Positions 40,468-48,557 of a DNA stretch of 64,000 bases are shown here, in pieces (positions within the stretch are counted from its first letter, which is position 1; every line of letters starts with the position of its first letter). Both the position numbers and the translations under genes were made by a program. This DNA is from DASYKS01 sp035995205 (GTDB lineage Bacteria; Acidobacteriota; Thermoanaerobaculia; Multivoradales; UBA5704). Location of the stretch: assembly GCA_035995205.1 (NCBI GenBank), contig DASYKS010000027.1:31000-94999 (forward strand), given 5' to 3'. The notes under the pieces are model-generated. The model searched no databases and was not told the DNA's origin. It was given only the letters and a program-made list of their open reading frames with translations.

Positions 40468-41895
40468 CTACGCCGCCACGCCGGCGAGGCGCCGGGCGGT
40501 GAGGCTGTGGGGATGCGCTTTCTCGATTTCGACCCAGGTCGTCTGCCCCAGCGTCACCGGTGCATCGGCGTGCGGAAAGTGGACAATCCTGTAGCAGGAG
40601 GTGCGCCCGCTCTGGGTGCCGGGCGTCTTGCCCCAGCCGGTCACCAGGATCTCGAATTTTCGGCCGATGAGCTGTTGGTTCAACTCCCGCTGGATTCGAT
40701 CCTGGACGGCGAACAATCGCTGCAGACGCTCGCTCGCGACGGCGGGATCCACTTTGCCGTCCAGGCGGGGCGCCGCGGTGCCCGGGCGTTCCGAATAGCA
40801 GAAGGCGAACACGACCGCGAACCGTATCTCTTCGAGCAGCTCCAAGGTCTCGGCGAAATCTTCTTCCGTCTCGCCGGGGAAGCCGACGATGATGTCGGTC
40901 GACAGGGCAAGATCGGCGCGGGCCTCGCGCAACTGGCGCACCAGATCGAGATAGTCCGCGCGGCTGTAACCGCGGCCCATGCGCCGGAGCAACCGGTCGC
41001 TCCCCGACTGCACCGGCAGATGGAGGTAAGGGCAGATATTGGCGTGGCGGCCGATCTGCGCGACCATCGCCGGGGTGAAATCCCGCGGGTACGAGGTGAC
41101 GAAGCGCAGGCGTTCGACGCCATCCTCTCGGGCCACGGCGTCCAGCAGGTCGGCGAAATCCTGGTTCGTTTCCGGATCGCGCCAGTGGTTCACGGTCTGG
41201 CCGAGCAGCTCGATCTCGCGGAAGCCGTAGTCGATCAGGTGGCGCACCTCGGCGAGGATCTCGGTCATCGTCCGGCTGCGCTCCGGCCCGCGCGTCTTCG
41301 GCACGATGCAGAACGTGCAGCTCTTGTTGCACCCTTCGATGATCGTCACCATTCCCTTGTATTCGCCCTGGCGGGAGATCGCGTCGAACTCGTAAGGGCG
41401 GTCGGCGGGAAAGCCGGTGGCGACCGTGCGCTGCCCGGCGCGAGATGCGGCGACCAAATTTGCCAGGTCGGCCACCCGCGCGGGTCCCATCACGAAGTCG
41501 AGGTCGGAGACCCGCTTGAGCGCCTTCTCGCCCTCCTGCTGCGCGACGCAGCCGCAGAGCCCGATCACCAGCCCCGGCCGCTCCTTCTTGAGCAGGCGAT
41601 ATTCGCCGAGTCGGGAATAGACCTTCTGCTCGGCCTTCTCGCGGACGCTGCAAGAATTCAGCAGGATGACATCCGCCTCCTCTGGCCGGTGCGTCGGCAG
41701 CACGCCCTGCTGCATCAACTGGCCGACCATGCGCTGGCTGTCCAGCTCGTTCATCTGGCAGCCCCAGGTTTCGACGAAGACCCGCCGAGGGGGCGTGGTT
41801 CCGTTTGCCCCTTCGCTTCGGGCTCCTTCGGCGGCGAATGGTCGATTCGGGTCCCCCGAAGCGACGACCCCGAGGGGCGATCCTTCACTCATCAC
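40468..41895 (-). CDS. miaB: tRNA-2-methylthio-N6-isopentenyladenosine synthase (MiaB)
   Basis: A 475-aa radical-SAM methylthiotransferase that modifies A37 of tRNA. The first cluster is bound by Cys in VETWGCQMN, LLNSCSVREKA and GLCGCVAQQ; the radical-SAM cluster by CNKSCTFC. A TRAM domain ends the protein (FEILVTGWGKTPG). The ~35-residue N-terminal extension is unusual and low in complexity. The start overlaps the stop of the upstream lipoprotein gene by 4 nt (ATGA). Confidence 0.95.
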   Translation of the reverse strand: MMSEGSPLGVVASGDPNRPFAAEGARSEGANGTTPPRRVFVETWGCQMNELDSQRMVGQLMQQGVLPTHRPEEADVILLNSCSVREKAEQKVYSRLGEYRLLKKERPGLVIGLCGCVAQQEGEKALKRVSDLDFVMGPARVADLANLVAASRAGQRTVATGFPADRPYEFDAISRQGEYKGMVTIIEGCNKSCTFCIVPKTRGPERSRTMTEILAEVRHLIDYGFREIELLGQTVNHWRDPETNQDFADLLDAVAREDGVERLRFVTSYPRDFTPAMVAQIGRHANICPYLHLPVQSGSDRLLRRMGRGYSRADYLDLVRQLREARADLALSTDIIVGFPGETEEDFAETLELLEEIRFAVVFAFCYSERPGTAAPRLDGKVDPAVASERLQRLFAVQDRIQRELNQQLIGRKFEILVTGWGKTPGTQSGRTSCYRIVHFPHADAPVTLGQTTWVEIEKAHPHSLTARRLAGVAA

Positions 41896-42713
41896 TTTTC
41901 ATCCTTTGGTTGAAGTATTGGCGGCTCGATCGCTTCCGCGGTCGTCTTGGGCGGCGCCGGCGGCTGGGGTTCCAGCTCGGCGCCTTCGCGCAGCCAACCG
42001 GGCAGCGCGCCCGCTCGACGTCCTTCTTCCAGAAACTCCCCCAGCTCTTTCTTCGCCGCCTCCGCCCGCTCCTGCGCCAAGCGCAGCCGATCGAGGGTGC
42101 GGTCCCAGCTCGGCTTGATCTCGCCGTCCCGGCGGAAAGGATCGGCTTCGGCGTAGAAACGGCGCCGCAGGTCGGCCGCCTGCCGTTCGAGGTCCACGCC
42201 CTCGTCGACCGCGTCGCGCCAGCGTTGCCGGATGGCGCGCGCGCGCCCGGTCCAATATTGCTCCTGCTCGATCGTTCCGACCTCGGCGGCCGGAGACTTC
42301 TCCCCTGGCTTCGCTTTCGAGAGGTCGGCGAAAGTGAGCTGACCCTTCTTCGCCATCTTCGGCAGGGTCGCGTCGGTGATCACGGCGACCGATTTTCCCG
42401 CTTGAGCTTTCCTTGCCTTCTCCCGTTTCGAGGCTTCGACCAGGGAAGGGCGGGATGACGCGTCGGGCTCTCCAGGGTCGATCACGATCAGGGTCGCGTC
42501 GTGGGCCGGAGCCGGAGGAGGCGTCGCGGCGACGGCTTGAGGCTCCGTTGCCGCGGCAGGTTCGGTAGCTGCGGCGGGAGCGGTGGGCTCGGGTTTCTTC
42601 GGCGGGGTTTGCGGCGGGGGAAGAGCAGGGGTGCAGGCCGTGCCGCCGGCGAGCGCGAGGATCGTCAGGGCGGCCAGGGCGGTTCGACGATAAGGGCGAT
42701 CAGGTTCGGCCAT
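41892..42713 (-). CDS. Putative lipoprotein with Pro/Ala-rich linker
   Basis: A 273-aa exported protein of unknown function. From the ATG at 42713 it reads MAEPDRPYRRTALAALTILA and then a Cys (GGTACTPAL), consistent with a lipoprotein signal. A Pro/Ala-rich linker (TPPKKPEPTAPAAATEP) follows, then a charged, probably helical domain (WRDAVDEGVDLERQAADL) and a Pro-rich end. It overlaps the cupin gene by 14 nt and miaB by 4 nt, so it belongs to the long lpt-pts run. The charged helical part may be a periplasmic coiled coil. Confidence 0.8.
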   Translation of the reverse strand: MAEPDRPYRRTALAALTILALAGGTACTPALPPPQTPPKKPEPTAPAAATEPAAATEPQAVAATPPPAPAHDATLIVIDPGEPDASSRPSLVEASKREKARKAQAGKSVAVITDATLPKMAKKGQLTFADLSKAKPGEKSPAAEVGTIEQEQYWTGRARAIRQRWRDAVDEGVDLERQAADLRRRFYAEADPFRRDGEIKPSWDRTLDRLRLAQERAEAAKKELGEFLEEGRRAGALPGWLREGAELEPQPPAPPKTTAEAIEPPILQPKDEK

Positions 42714-43053
42714 AGCGATCTTCGAGGCGGATGACGTCATCGAGCTCGGGTGAGGAGACCTCGATGATGTCGCAGCCCGCCGCGCCGGCCACCATCCGGT
42801 GGCGGGTGAACGGCGAGATCCGATAGGAATCCCCGCCGCGCAGAACGACCGAGACCATCTCGCCGTTCTCTTCGACCTGGAGCTCCACCTCCCCTTCGCG
42901 CAAGAACAGGGTCTCGTCCTTTTTTTCGTGGTACTGGAGCGACAGCGCCTGCCCCGCGTCGACGTGCAGGATCTTGCCGACGTAGCGGTCGGTATGGGCA
43001 AAGATCAATTCATAGCCCCAGGGCTTGTCGACGCGGCGGATGGACTGTTGCAT
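42700..43053 (-). CDS. Mannose-6-phosphate-isomerase-like cupin protein
   Basis: A 117-aa single-domain cupin. The metal-binding motifs are LQYHEKKDETLFLREG and PFTRHRMVAG; the N-terminus DKPWGYELIF is typical of the type II phosphomannose isomerase/GDP-mannose pyrophosphorylase C-terminal domain. It could be a sugar-phosphate isomerase or a small sensor. It starts 20 nt after ptsI in the same run, a suggestive place for a sugar-phosphate protein. Confidence 0.85.
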   Translation of the reverse strand: MQQSIRRVDKPWGYELIFAHTDRYVGKILHVDAGQALSLQYHEKKDETLFLREGEVELQVEENGEMVSVVLRGGDSYRISPFTRHRMVAGAAGCDIIEVSSPELDDVIRLEDRYGRT

Positions 43054-43073
43054 GAGAGGTGTGCTCCGGGGGT

Positions 43074-44852
43074 TTAGTTGGAACTCCGCCCGACGGCGGC
43101 GGTGATGTCGGCGAGCGCCCGATCGACCAAGTCGTCGACCTCGCGCGCGGTACGTAAATCGAGACACCGCGAGGTGACTTCGGCGAGGAGCCGAGAATCG
43201 AGCTCGCGAATCCAGGTCTTGATCTTCGGCACCAGGCGCGGGCTCACCGACAGCCGGCGAAGGCCCAACCCGACGAGCACTGAGGCGAAACGAGTATCGG
43301 CCGCCATCTCGCCGCACAGGCTCACTTCGATCCCGGCTTGGGCCGCGCTCGCCACGACGAAGCGTAGCATGCGTAGGATCGCCGGATGAAGCGGCTGGTA
43401 GAGGTGCGCCACGTGCTCGTTGTTGCGGTCGACGGCGAGCGAATACTGGATCAGGTCGTTGGTGCCGATCGAGAAGAAATCCACTTCGGTGGCCAGAGCG
43501 TCGGCGATCATCGCCGCCGCCGGAACCTCGATCATCGAGCCGAGCTTGATGTCCCGCCGGAAGGGGACGCCGTCCCGTTCGAGCTCCGCCATCACCTCGG
43601 CCGAGTAGGCGCGGAACTCGCGGATCTCTTCGAGCGTCGAGACCATCGGCAGCATGATCCAGAGATCGCCGTGAAGCGCGGCGCGGAACAGGCCACGCAG
43701 TTGCGGGCGGAACACCTCGCGCCGTGCGAGCGTGAGCCGGATGCCGCGCAGGCCGAGCACGGGATTCTCCTCCCGCGTGTCCATCATCTCGCGCGCGAGC
43801 TTCCGGCCACCGAGATCGTAGGTGCGGATGATCGCCGGGTGTGGTGCCGCGGTCTCGACGATCCGCCGATAGAGCAGATAGTGCTCCTCTTCGGTCGGCT
43901 GGTCCGGGCTCTTTTCGATGTACAGGAACTCGCTCCGGTAGAGACCGACCCCTTCGGCGCCGAAGCGAACCGCCTCGTCGACCTCTTCCGGCAGGTCGAT
44001 GTTCGCCATCAAGTGAACCCGCACGCCGTCGCGGGTGACGGTCGCGAGGTCCCGGGTTTCGAGGAGCGATTCCTCCTTCTTCTCGATCTCCCCTTTGCGC
44101 CGCCGGTAGAGGGCGAGCACCTCCGGGGTCGGATGAACGATCAGGATTCCCTCGTCCCCGTCGAGGATCACCCGCGCGGCGTCGGTGATCCGTTCGCTTA
44201 AGCCCTCAAGGCCGACCACCGCCGGCAGGTGCAGCGAGCGAGCGATGATCGTCGTATGCGACGTCCGGCCGCCGGTCTCGATCGCGAAGCCGACCACCCG
44301 CTTCCGCCCCAGCCGGACCGCGTCGGAAGGGGTCAGATCGTCGGCGATGATGATCAGGTCGTCTTCAAGCTCGGACAGCTCGTGGTGCGAGATGCCTTGC
44401 AGCGCGCGCAGGACGTGGCGGCTGACGTCGGAGACGTCCTCGCTCCGCTCGCGCAGATAGCTGTCGTCGATGTGCGCGAACTGCTCGTCGATCTCCTCGG
44501 CGATCTTCGAGACCGCCCATTCGGCGTTGACCCGCTTGCCACGGATCCGGTCGACCACCCGACCGAGAAAAGCGGGATCGTTGAGCAGGAGAACGTGGGC
44601 GTCGAAGATCGCGGCAAGCTCGTCGCCCACCTTCTCGCTTGCCCGGGCGCGGGTCTTGCCCAGCTCGGCCCGGGCCTGGCGGACCGCCTCGTGGAAACGC
44701 TCCACCTCGGCCTCGATGTCCTCCTCGGCGATCGGCAGACGGAACACCTCGCCGACGCGGGTCGAGATCGAGACCGCCCGGCCGATCGCGACCCCTGCCG
44801 AGACGCCCATCCCTCGGACTTGCAGCATCTCCATCTCTTCGACTTGGTCCAC
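43074..44852 (-). CDS. ptsI: PTS enzyme I (phosphoenolpyruvate-protein phosphotransferase)
   Basis: A 592-aa EI. The phosphorylated His is in GGRTSHTTIIARS, the PEP-binding barrel has GTNDLIQYSLAVDR, and the active-site Cys is in SLCGEMA. It passes phosphate from PEP to HPr. The start is GTG at 44852, sharing one base with the TAG stop of ptsH. No sugar-specific IIB/IIC permease is encoded nearby, so it probably serves regulation. Confidence 0.96.
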   Translation of the reverse strand: MDQVEEMEMLQVRGMGVSAGVAIGRAVSISTRVGEVFRLPIAEEDIEAEVERFHEAVRQARAELGKTRARASEKVGDELAAIFDAHVLLLNDPAFLGRVVDRIRGKRVNAEWAVSKIAEEIDEQFAHIDDSYLRERSEDVSDVSRHVLRALQGISHHELSELEDDLIIIADDLTPSDAVRLGRKRVVGFAIETGGRTSHTTIIARSLHLPAVVGLEGLSERITDAARVILDGDEGILIVHPTPEVLALYRRRKGEIEKKEESLLETRDLATVTRDGVRVHLMANIDLPEEVDEAVRFGAEGVGLYRSEFLYIEKSPDQPTEEEHYLLYRRIVETAAPHPAIIRTYDLGGRKLAREMMDTREENPVLGLRGIRLTLARREVFRPQLRGLFRAALHGDLWIMLPMVSTLEEIREFRAYSAEVMAELERDGVPFRRDIKLGSMIEVPAAAMIADALATEVDFFSIGTNDLIQYSLAVDRNNEHVAHLYQPLHPAILRMLRFVVASAAQAGIEVSLCGEMAADTRFASVLVGLGLRRLSVSPRLVPKIKTWIRELDSRLLAEVTSRCLDLRTAREVDDLVDRALADITAAVGRSSN

Positions 44853-45121
44853 TACGACTCCTCGCCAAAACGGTTCGCGATCAGATCCGCGATCGCATTC
44901 AAAGCTTCGACCTCGTCCACACCTTCGGTTCGTACGATCATCCGCGAGCCCTGCGCGGCGGCCAGGAGGAGGATCCCAAGAATGCTCTTGCCGTCGATCT
45001 CCTCGCTATCGCTGATCAAGGTTACCCGGCTCTTGAATCCGCCCGTCGTTTGCACCAGCTTGGCGGCGGCGCGGGCGTGGAGGCCGAGGCGATTGACGAT
45101 CGTGACCTCCCGTTCAATCAT
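44852..45121 (-). CDS. ptsH: HPr phosphocarrier protein
   Basis: An 89-aa HPr. The EI-phosphorylated His is in NRLGLHARAAAK, and the regulatory Ser used by HPr kinase is in IDGKSILGILLL. Both sites are present, in agreement with ptsI next door and hprK upstream. The start overlaps the EIIA(Man)-like gene by 8 nt. Confidence 0.96.
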   Translation of the reverse strand: MIEREVTIVNRLGLHARAAAKLVQTTGGFKSRVTLISDSEEIDGKSILGILLLAAAQGSRMIVRTEGVDEVEALNAIADLIANRFGEES

Positions 45122-45563
45122 CCGCGCAAGGTTCCATCCGAGGCAGGACGCCGCAGCCCGGTTTCGGGACGGCGCAATCGCTGCCGAGCCGGACGCTGTC
45201 GACGACCTTCGCCTGGAGCCAGCGGGCCAGGGCGCCCAAGGACAAGCTCTCGGTGCCCGGACAGCCGAGGCGGACGATCATCGGCAGGTTGAGCCCGGCG
45301 AGAACCTCGACCCGGTCCGGCGCGAGCAGCGACATGGCGATCCTGGCGGGCGTTCCGCCGAACAGGTCGGTCAGCAGGAGAACGCCCTCTCCCTGGTCGG
45401 TGCGCGCGATCGCGGCGCGCAGCCGCTCCAAGGAGCGGACCGGATCTTCGTCCCAGCCGAGGGCGACCTGCTCGACTCCCGCGGATCGACCAAGGATCTT
45501 CTCGGCGGCGGCGAGGAGCTGCCCCCCCCACTCCCCTTGTGTGACGATCAATCTTCCTACCAT
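45114..45563 (-). CDS. EIIA(Man)-family protein lacking the phosphorylatable His
   Basis: A 149-aa cytoplasmic protein of the mannose/fructose-type EIIA family. It begins MVGRLIVTQGEWGGQLLAAA; family members have SHG or THG at this place, with the His as phosphate acceptor, whereas here it is Gln (TQG). The other hallmark, LLTDLFGGTPARIAMSL, is intact. It lies between rapZ and ptsH and overlaps ptsH. A protein that cannot be phosphorylated at this site would act as a fixed-state regulator. The C-terminal ~25 residues with three Cys are not typical. Confidence 0.88.
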   Translation of the reverse strand: MVGRLIVTQGEWGGQLLAAAEKILGRSAGVEQVALGWDEDPVRSLERLRAAIARTDQGEGVLLLTDLFGGTPARIAMSLLAPDRVEVLAGLNLPMIVRLGCPGTESLSLGALARWLQAKVVDSVRLGSDCAVPKPGCGVLPRMEPCADD

Positions 45564-45693
45564 GGAAGTCGCCTCTGCCTGATGGTTGCTCTGGCGTCGT
45601 GGCTCATCTTGTCCCGCAACGACCGGCCGCTGCCGCAAGCGCCCGAAGGAGCCAGGAGGCAAGATGAGCCGCGACGAGCTCGGCCGCCGTGTT

Positions 45694-46581
45694 TCACTTC
45701 GCGATGTCGCGATGGATCACGCGGGCAGGAAAGCCGAGCCCCTCGAGCTTTCCGCCAAGCTTCTCACAGACTGCGACCGAGCGGTGCCTGCCACCCGTGC
45801 AGCCGACGGCCACCGAGAGGTAACTTCGATTTTCGTTCCGGTATTTCGGCAACAGGAAAGCGAGGAGGTCGGCGAGGCGGTCGATCAGCTCGGCGTAATC
45901 GGCTTGGGCTTCGAGGTAGGCCACGACCTCGTCGTCCTGGCCGGTCTTTTCGCGCAGGCCGGAAACGAAGTGCGGATTGGGCAAATAGCGGACGTCGAAC
46001 AGCAGATCCGTACCATACGGAATGCCGCGCTTGAAACCGAAGCTGATCAGATTGACCGCCATTCCGGGCTCGGCGCCAAGAGAGAATTCGCGAAAGATCT
46101 GACCACGGATCTCGTGAATCGTCAGCTCGCTCGAATCGAGCACCCGGTCGGCTTGGGCGCGCAGCTCGGCGAGCAGATCGCGTTCGTGCCGAATCCCCTC
46201 GATCGCCGAGCCGCCACCGGCCAGAGGGTGCGGCCGGCGGGTCTCGGAGAACCGGCGCACCAGCACCTCGTCGGACGCTTCGAGGAAGAGTAGCGTCGGC
46301 TCGATCTTGCCCCGATCGATCTCCCGGATCAGCCGCGGCAGCTCCTCGGCGAAACCCGGCGCGCGAACGTCTGTGACGACCGCGATCCGATCGTGCCCCG
46401 GAACGTTTTCCGCCGGGTGGGCGAGGAACTGCTGCAGGAGCGGCAGCGGCAGGTTGTCGACCGTGTAGTAGTCGAGATCCTCGAAGCCGCGGGCGACCAC
46501 GCTTTTGCCCGAACCGGACAGACCGGTGATCAGAACCAGGCGCACCCGTTCCGGCCGCGAGATCGAATCAGCGTCGGCCAC
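45694..46581 (-). CDS. rapZ: RapZ-like RNase adapter / nucleotide-binding protein
   Basis: A 295-aa RapZ (YvcJ) family protein. Walker A GLSGSGKS lies near residue 20, and DYYTVDNLP follows. The C-terminal domain has NLISFGFKRGIPYGTDLLFD and GCTGGRHRSV. In enterobacteria it tunes glucosamine-6-phosphate synthesis through small RNAs; the role outside that group is less clear. The start overlaps the hprK stop by 14 nt. The gap of 130 nt to the EIIA gene is the longest in this part of the run. Confidence 0.94.
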   Translation of the reverse strand: MADADSISRPERVRLVLITGLSGSGKSVVARGFEDLDYYTVDNLPLPLLQQFLAHPAENVPGHDRIAVVTDVRAPGFAEELPRLIREIDRGKIEPTLLFLEASDEVLVRRFSETRRPHPLAGGGSAIEGIRHERDLLAELRAQADRVLDSSELTIHEIRGQIFREFSLGAEPGMAVNLISFGFKRGIPYGTDLLFDVRYLPNPHFVSGLREKTGQDDEVVAYLEAQADYAELIDRLADLLAFLLPKYRNENRSYLSVAVGCTGGRHRSVAVCEKLGGKLEGLGFPARVIHRDIAK

Positions 46582-47530
46582 GGTTGCGTTCGATCTCCGC
46601 TTCCAGCTTGCGCACGAACTCGCGGGCCGAATGGTGCCCTTGCAGCTTGAGCACGTGATTGCGCGCCGCGATCTCGACCAGGACGCTGACGTTCCTGCCC
46701 AGCGCCACGGGCATCCGGATGTAGGGGCAAGGGGTGTCGAGGATGTGGTAGACCGATTCGTCGAGGCCGAGGCGATCGTACATTCGGCCGTCCACCCAGG
46801 GCTCCAGCTCGATCACCAGATCGATGTTGGCCCGCTCGCGCACGGCGGCGAGCCCGAACAGATCTTTGACGTTGATGATCCCCAGGCCGCGCAGCTCCAT
46901 GTGATGGCGCACCGGGGCGCTGGAAAAGCCGGCGAGATCGCCGTTGGGGAACCGTTTGACGATCACCCGGTCGTCCGCTACCAGGCTATGGCCGCGGGTA
47001 ATCAGGTCGAGCGCCGACTCGCTTTTGCCCACCCCGCTCTCACCGATCAGCAGCACGCCCAGGCCGTAGATCGAGAGCAGCACGCCATGCAGCGTTGTCG
47101 ACGGGACCAGGTGCTCTTCGAGGAAGAAGCTGATCCCCTTGATCACCGTCGACGAGAGCGCGGTCGACGAAAGGACCGGGACCTCGCGCGCCTGGCAATA
47201 GGAGAGGAATCCGGGCAGCGGCGAGATCCCCTTGGTCAGCACGAACACCGGCACCGGGAGAGCCGTGATGTTCTCGAACCGCTCCCGCCGTTCCGCCTCC
47301 GACAAGGTGGAAAGGTACTCGGTCTCGCTCTCCCCGACGATTTGAACCCGGCCGGGCTTGATGTAGGCGTAATACCCGGCGAACGCCAAACCGGGCTTTT
47401 GCACCCGCGGGTGGCTGATCTTATTGTCGAGGTGGGTCTGGCCGGACAGCACCTTGAGATGGAGGTCGGCCAGCTCCTCGTCGAGCAGCTCGCGAACCTC
47501 CACCGAGCCGGAGGTGGCGCCGGTCTCCAT
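46568..47530 (-). CDS. hprK: HPr kinase/phosphorylase (HprK)
   Basis: A 320-aa bifunctional enzyme that adds and removes phosphate on HPr Ser46. Walker A GESGVGKS is followed by LVADDRV and the family signature MELRGLGIINV, then RMPVALGRN. The N-terminal domain is complete. It lies directly after ptsN (no gap). In proteobacteria HprK often sits with ptsN, rapZ and EIIA(Man), as here. Confidence 0.96.
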   Translation of the reverse strand: METGATSGSVEVRELLDEELADLHLKVLSGQTHLDNKISHPRVQKPGLAFAGYYAYIKPGRVQIVGESETEYLSTLSEAERRERFENITALPVPVFVLTKGISPLPGFLSYCQAREVPVLSSTALSSTVIKGISFFLEEHLVPSTTLHGVLLSIYGLGVLLIGESGVGKSESALDLITRGHSLVADDRVIVKRFPNGDLAGFSSAPVRHHMELRGLGIINVKDLFGLAAVRERANIDLVIELEPWVDGRMYDRLGLDESVYHILDTPCPYIRMPVALGRNVSVLVEIAARNHVLKLQGHHSAREFVRKLEAEIERNRGRR

Positions 47531-47989
47531 TCAAGGCTCTCCTTCGAGCAGCGCGAAGATCGCCTCGGGCGAACCCGCCGCCAGGACTTTCGCGATCCGG
47601 CCGGGCGCGCGAACCCAGCGGGAGATCGCCGCGAGCACCTGCAGGTGCTCGGCCGGCGATTGACTGGGCGAGACGACCAGGAAGAACAACTGGACCGGCA
47701 GACCGTCGACCGCCCGGAATTCGATGCCGTCGCCCGCGATGCCGATCGCCAGGATCGCCCGCGGCAGATCTTTGAGCTTGCAGTGCGGAATCGCCACTCC
47801 CCCGCCGACTCCCGTCGAACCCAGGGCTTCCCGCTCCGCTAGGCGGGCGGACAGCTCGCGCGCGTCCCGCACTGCACCCGCGGCGGCCACGCGGGCGGCG
47901 AGCTCGTCGAGCACGTTCTGCTGCGAACGTCCGCCTCGGCCGAGATCCGGAAAGATCAGCTCCGGGCGGGTGAGAGTTGCGAGACGCAT
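47531..47989 (-). CDS. ptsN: PTS IIA(Ntr) regulatory protein (PtsN)
   Basis: A 152-aa EIIA of the fructose/Ntr type. The phosphorylated His is in GVAIPHCKL (usually IPHGK). The C-terminal AEHLQVLAAISRWVR is typical. It is expected to receive phosphate from HPr and to regulate partners rather than carry sugar. It is 10 nt downstream of hpf, in the conserved rpoN-hpf-ptsN order. Confidence 0.94.
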   Translation of the reverse strand: MRLATLTRPELIFPDLGRGGRSQQNVLDELAARVAAAGAVRDARELSARLAEREALGSTGVGGGVAIPHCKLKDLPRAILAIGIAGDGIEFRAVDGLPVQLFFLVVSPSQSPAEHLQVLAAISRWVRAPGRIAKVLAAGSPEAIFALLEGEP

Positions 47990-47999
47990 GCCCTCCCGC

Positions 48000-48542
48000 C
48001 TAGAACTCGGGGGCGATCAAGCCGAAGTTGTGGTCTTTACGCTTGTACAGGACCGAGACCCGTTCGTTCGCGGCGTCGAGAAAGACCACGAACTCGCTAC
48101 GCGAAGCGCCGAGCTTCATCGCCGCCTCTTCCAGAGTCATCGGCTTGATCTCGAGCCGGCTCGACTTGATCACCCGCGGGCCCGCGTCGTCGGCGAGCGT
48201 TCCCGCCGCGAGAACGTCCACCGGCCAATGATTCGCCGACGCCTCGCGCCGACGCCGGTCCACCCTGCGGGTCTTGTCGCGCTCGGCTTGGCGCTCGGCC
48301 TTGGCCACCACGTCGCCGATCGCCTCGAACATGTTGTCGTCGCTGCTCTCCTCGGCCTGGATCGAGCCATGTCGGTGATGGAGATGCAGATCGGCGACGA
48401 ATTTTCGCTTTTCGGCCGAGAGCGTGATCCGCGCGTCGATCGGTTCGTCGAGCAACTTTTCCAGCTTTTGCAGCTTCTCGGAGACCAGCTCCCGAACGCG
48501 GTCGTCGATGGTGTAGTTGCGCCCGGTGTATTCAATATTCAT
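48000..48542 (-). CDS. hpf: Long-form ribosome hibernation promoting factor
   Basis: A 180-aa protein: an N-terminal ribosome-binding domain (YTGRNYTIDDRVRELVSEKL) plus a C-terminal dimerisation domain (MTLEEAAMKLGASRSEFVVF). That is the long HPF form, which by itself pairs 70S ribosomes into 100S particles. It is located between rpoN and ptsN, a widely conserved order. Confidence 0.94.
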   Translation of the reverse strand: MNIEYTGRNYTIDDRVRELVSEKLQKLEKLLDEPIDARITLSAEKRKFVADLHLHHRHGSIQAEESSDDNMFEAIGDVVAKAERQAERDKTRRVDRRRREASANHWPVDVLAAGTLADDAGPRVIKSSRLEIKPMTLEEAAMKLGASRSEFVVFLDAANERVSVLYKRKDHNFGLIAPEF

Positions 48543-48557
48543 TGCGATCCCCCCTGC

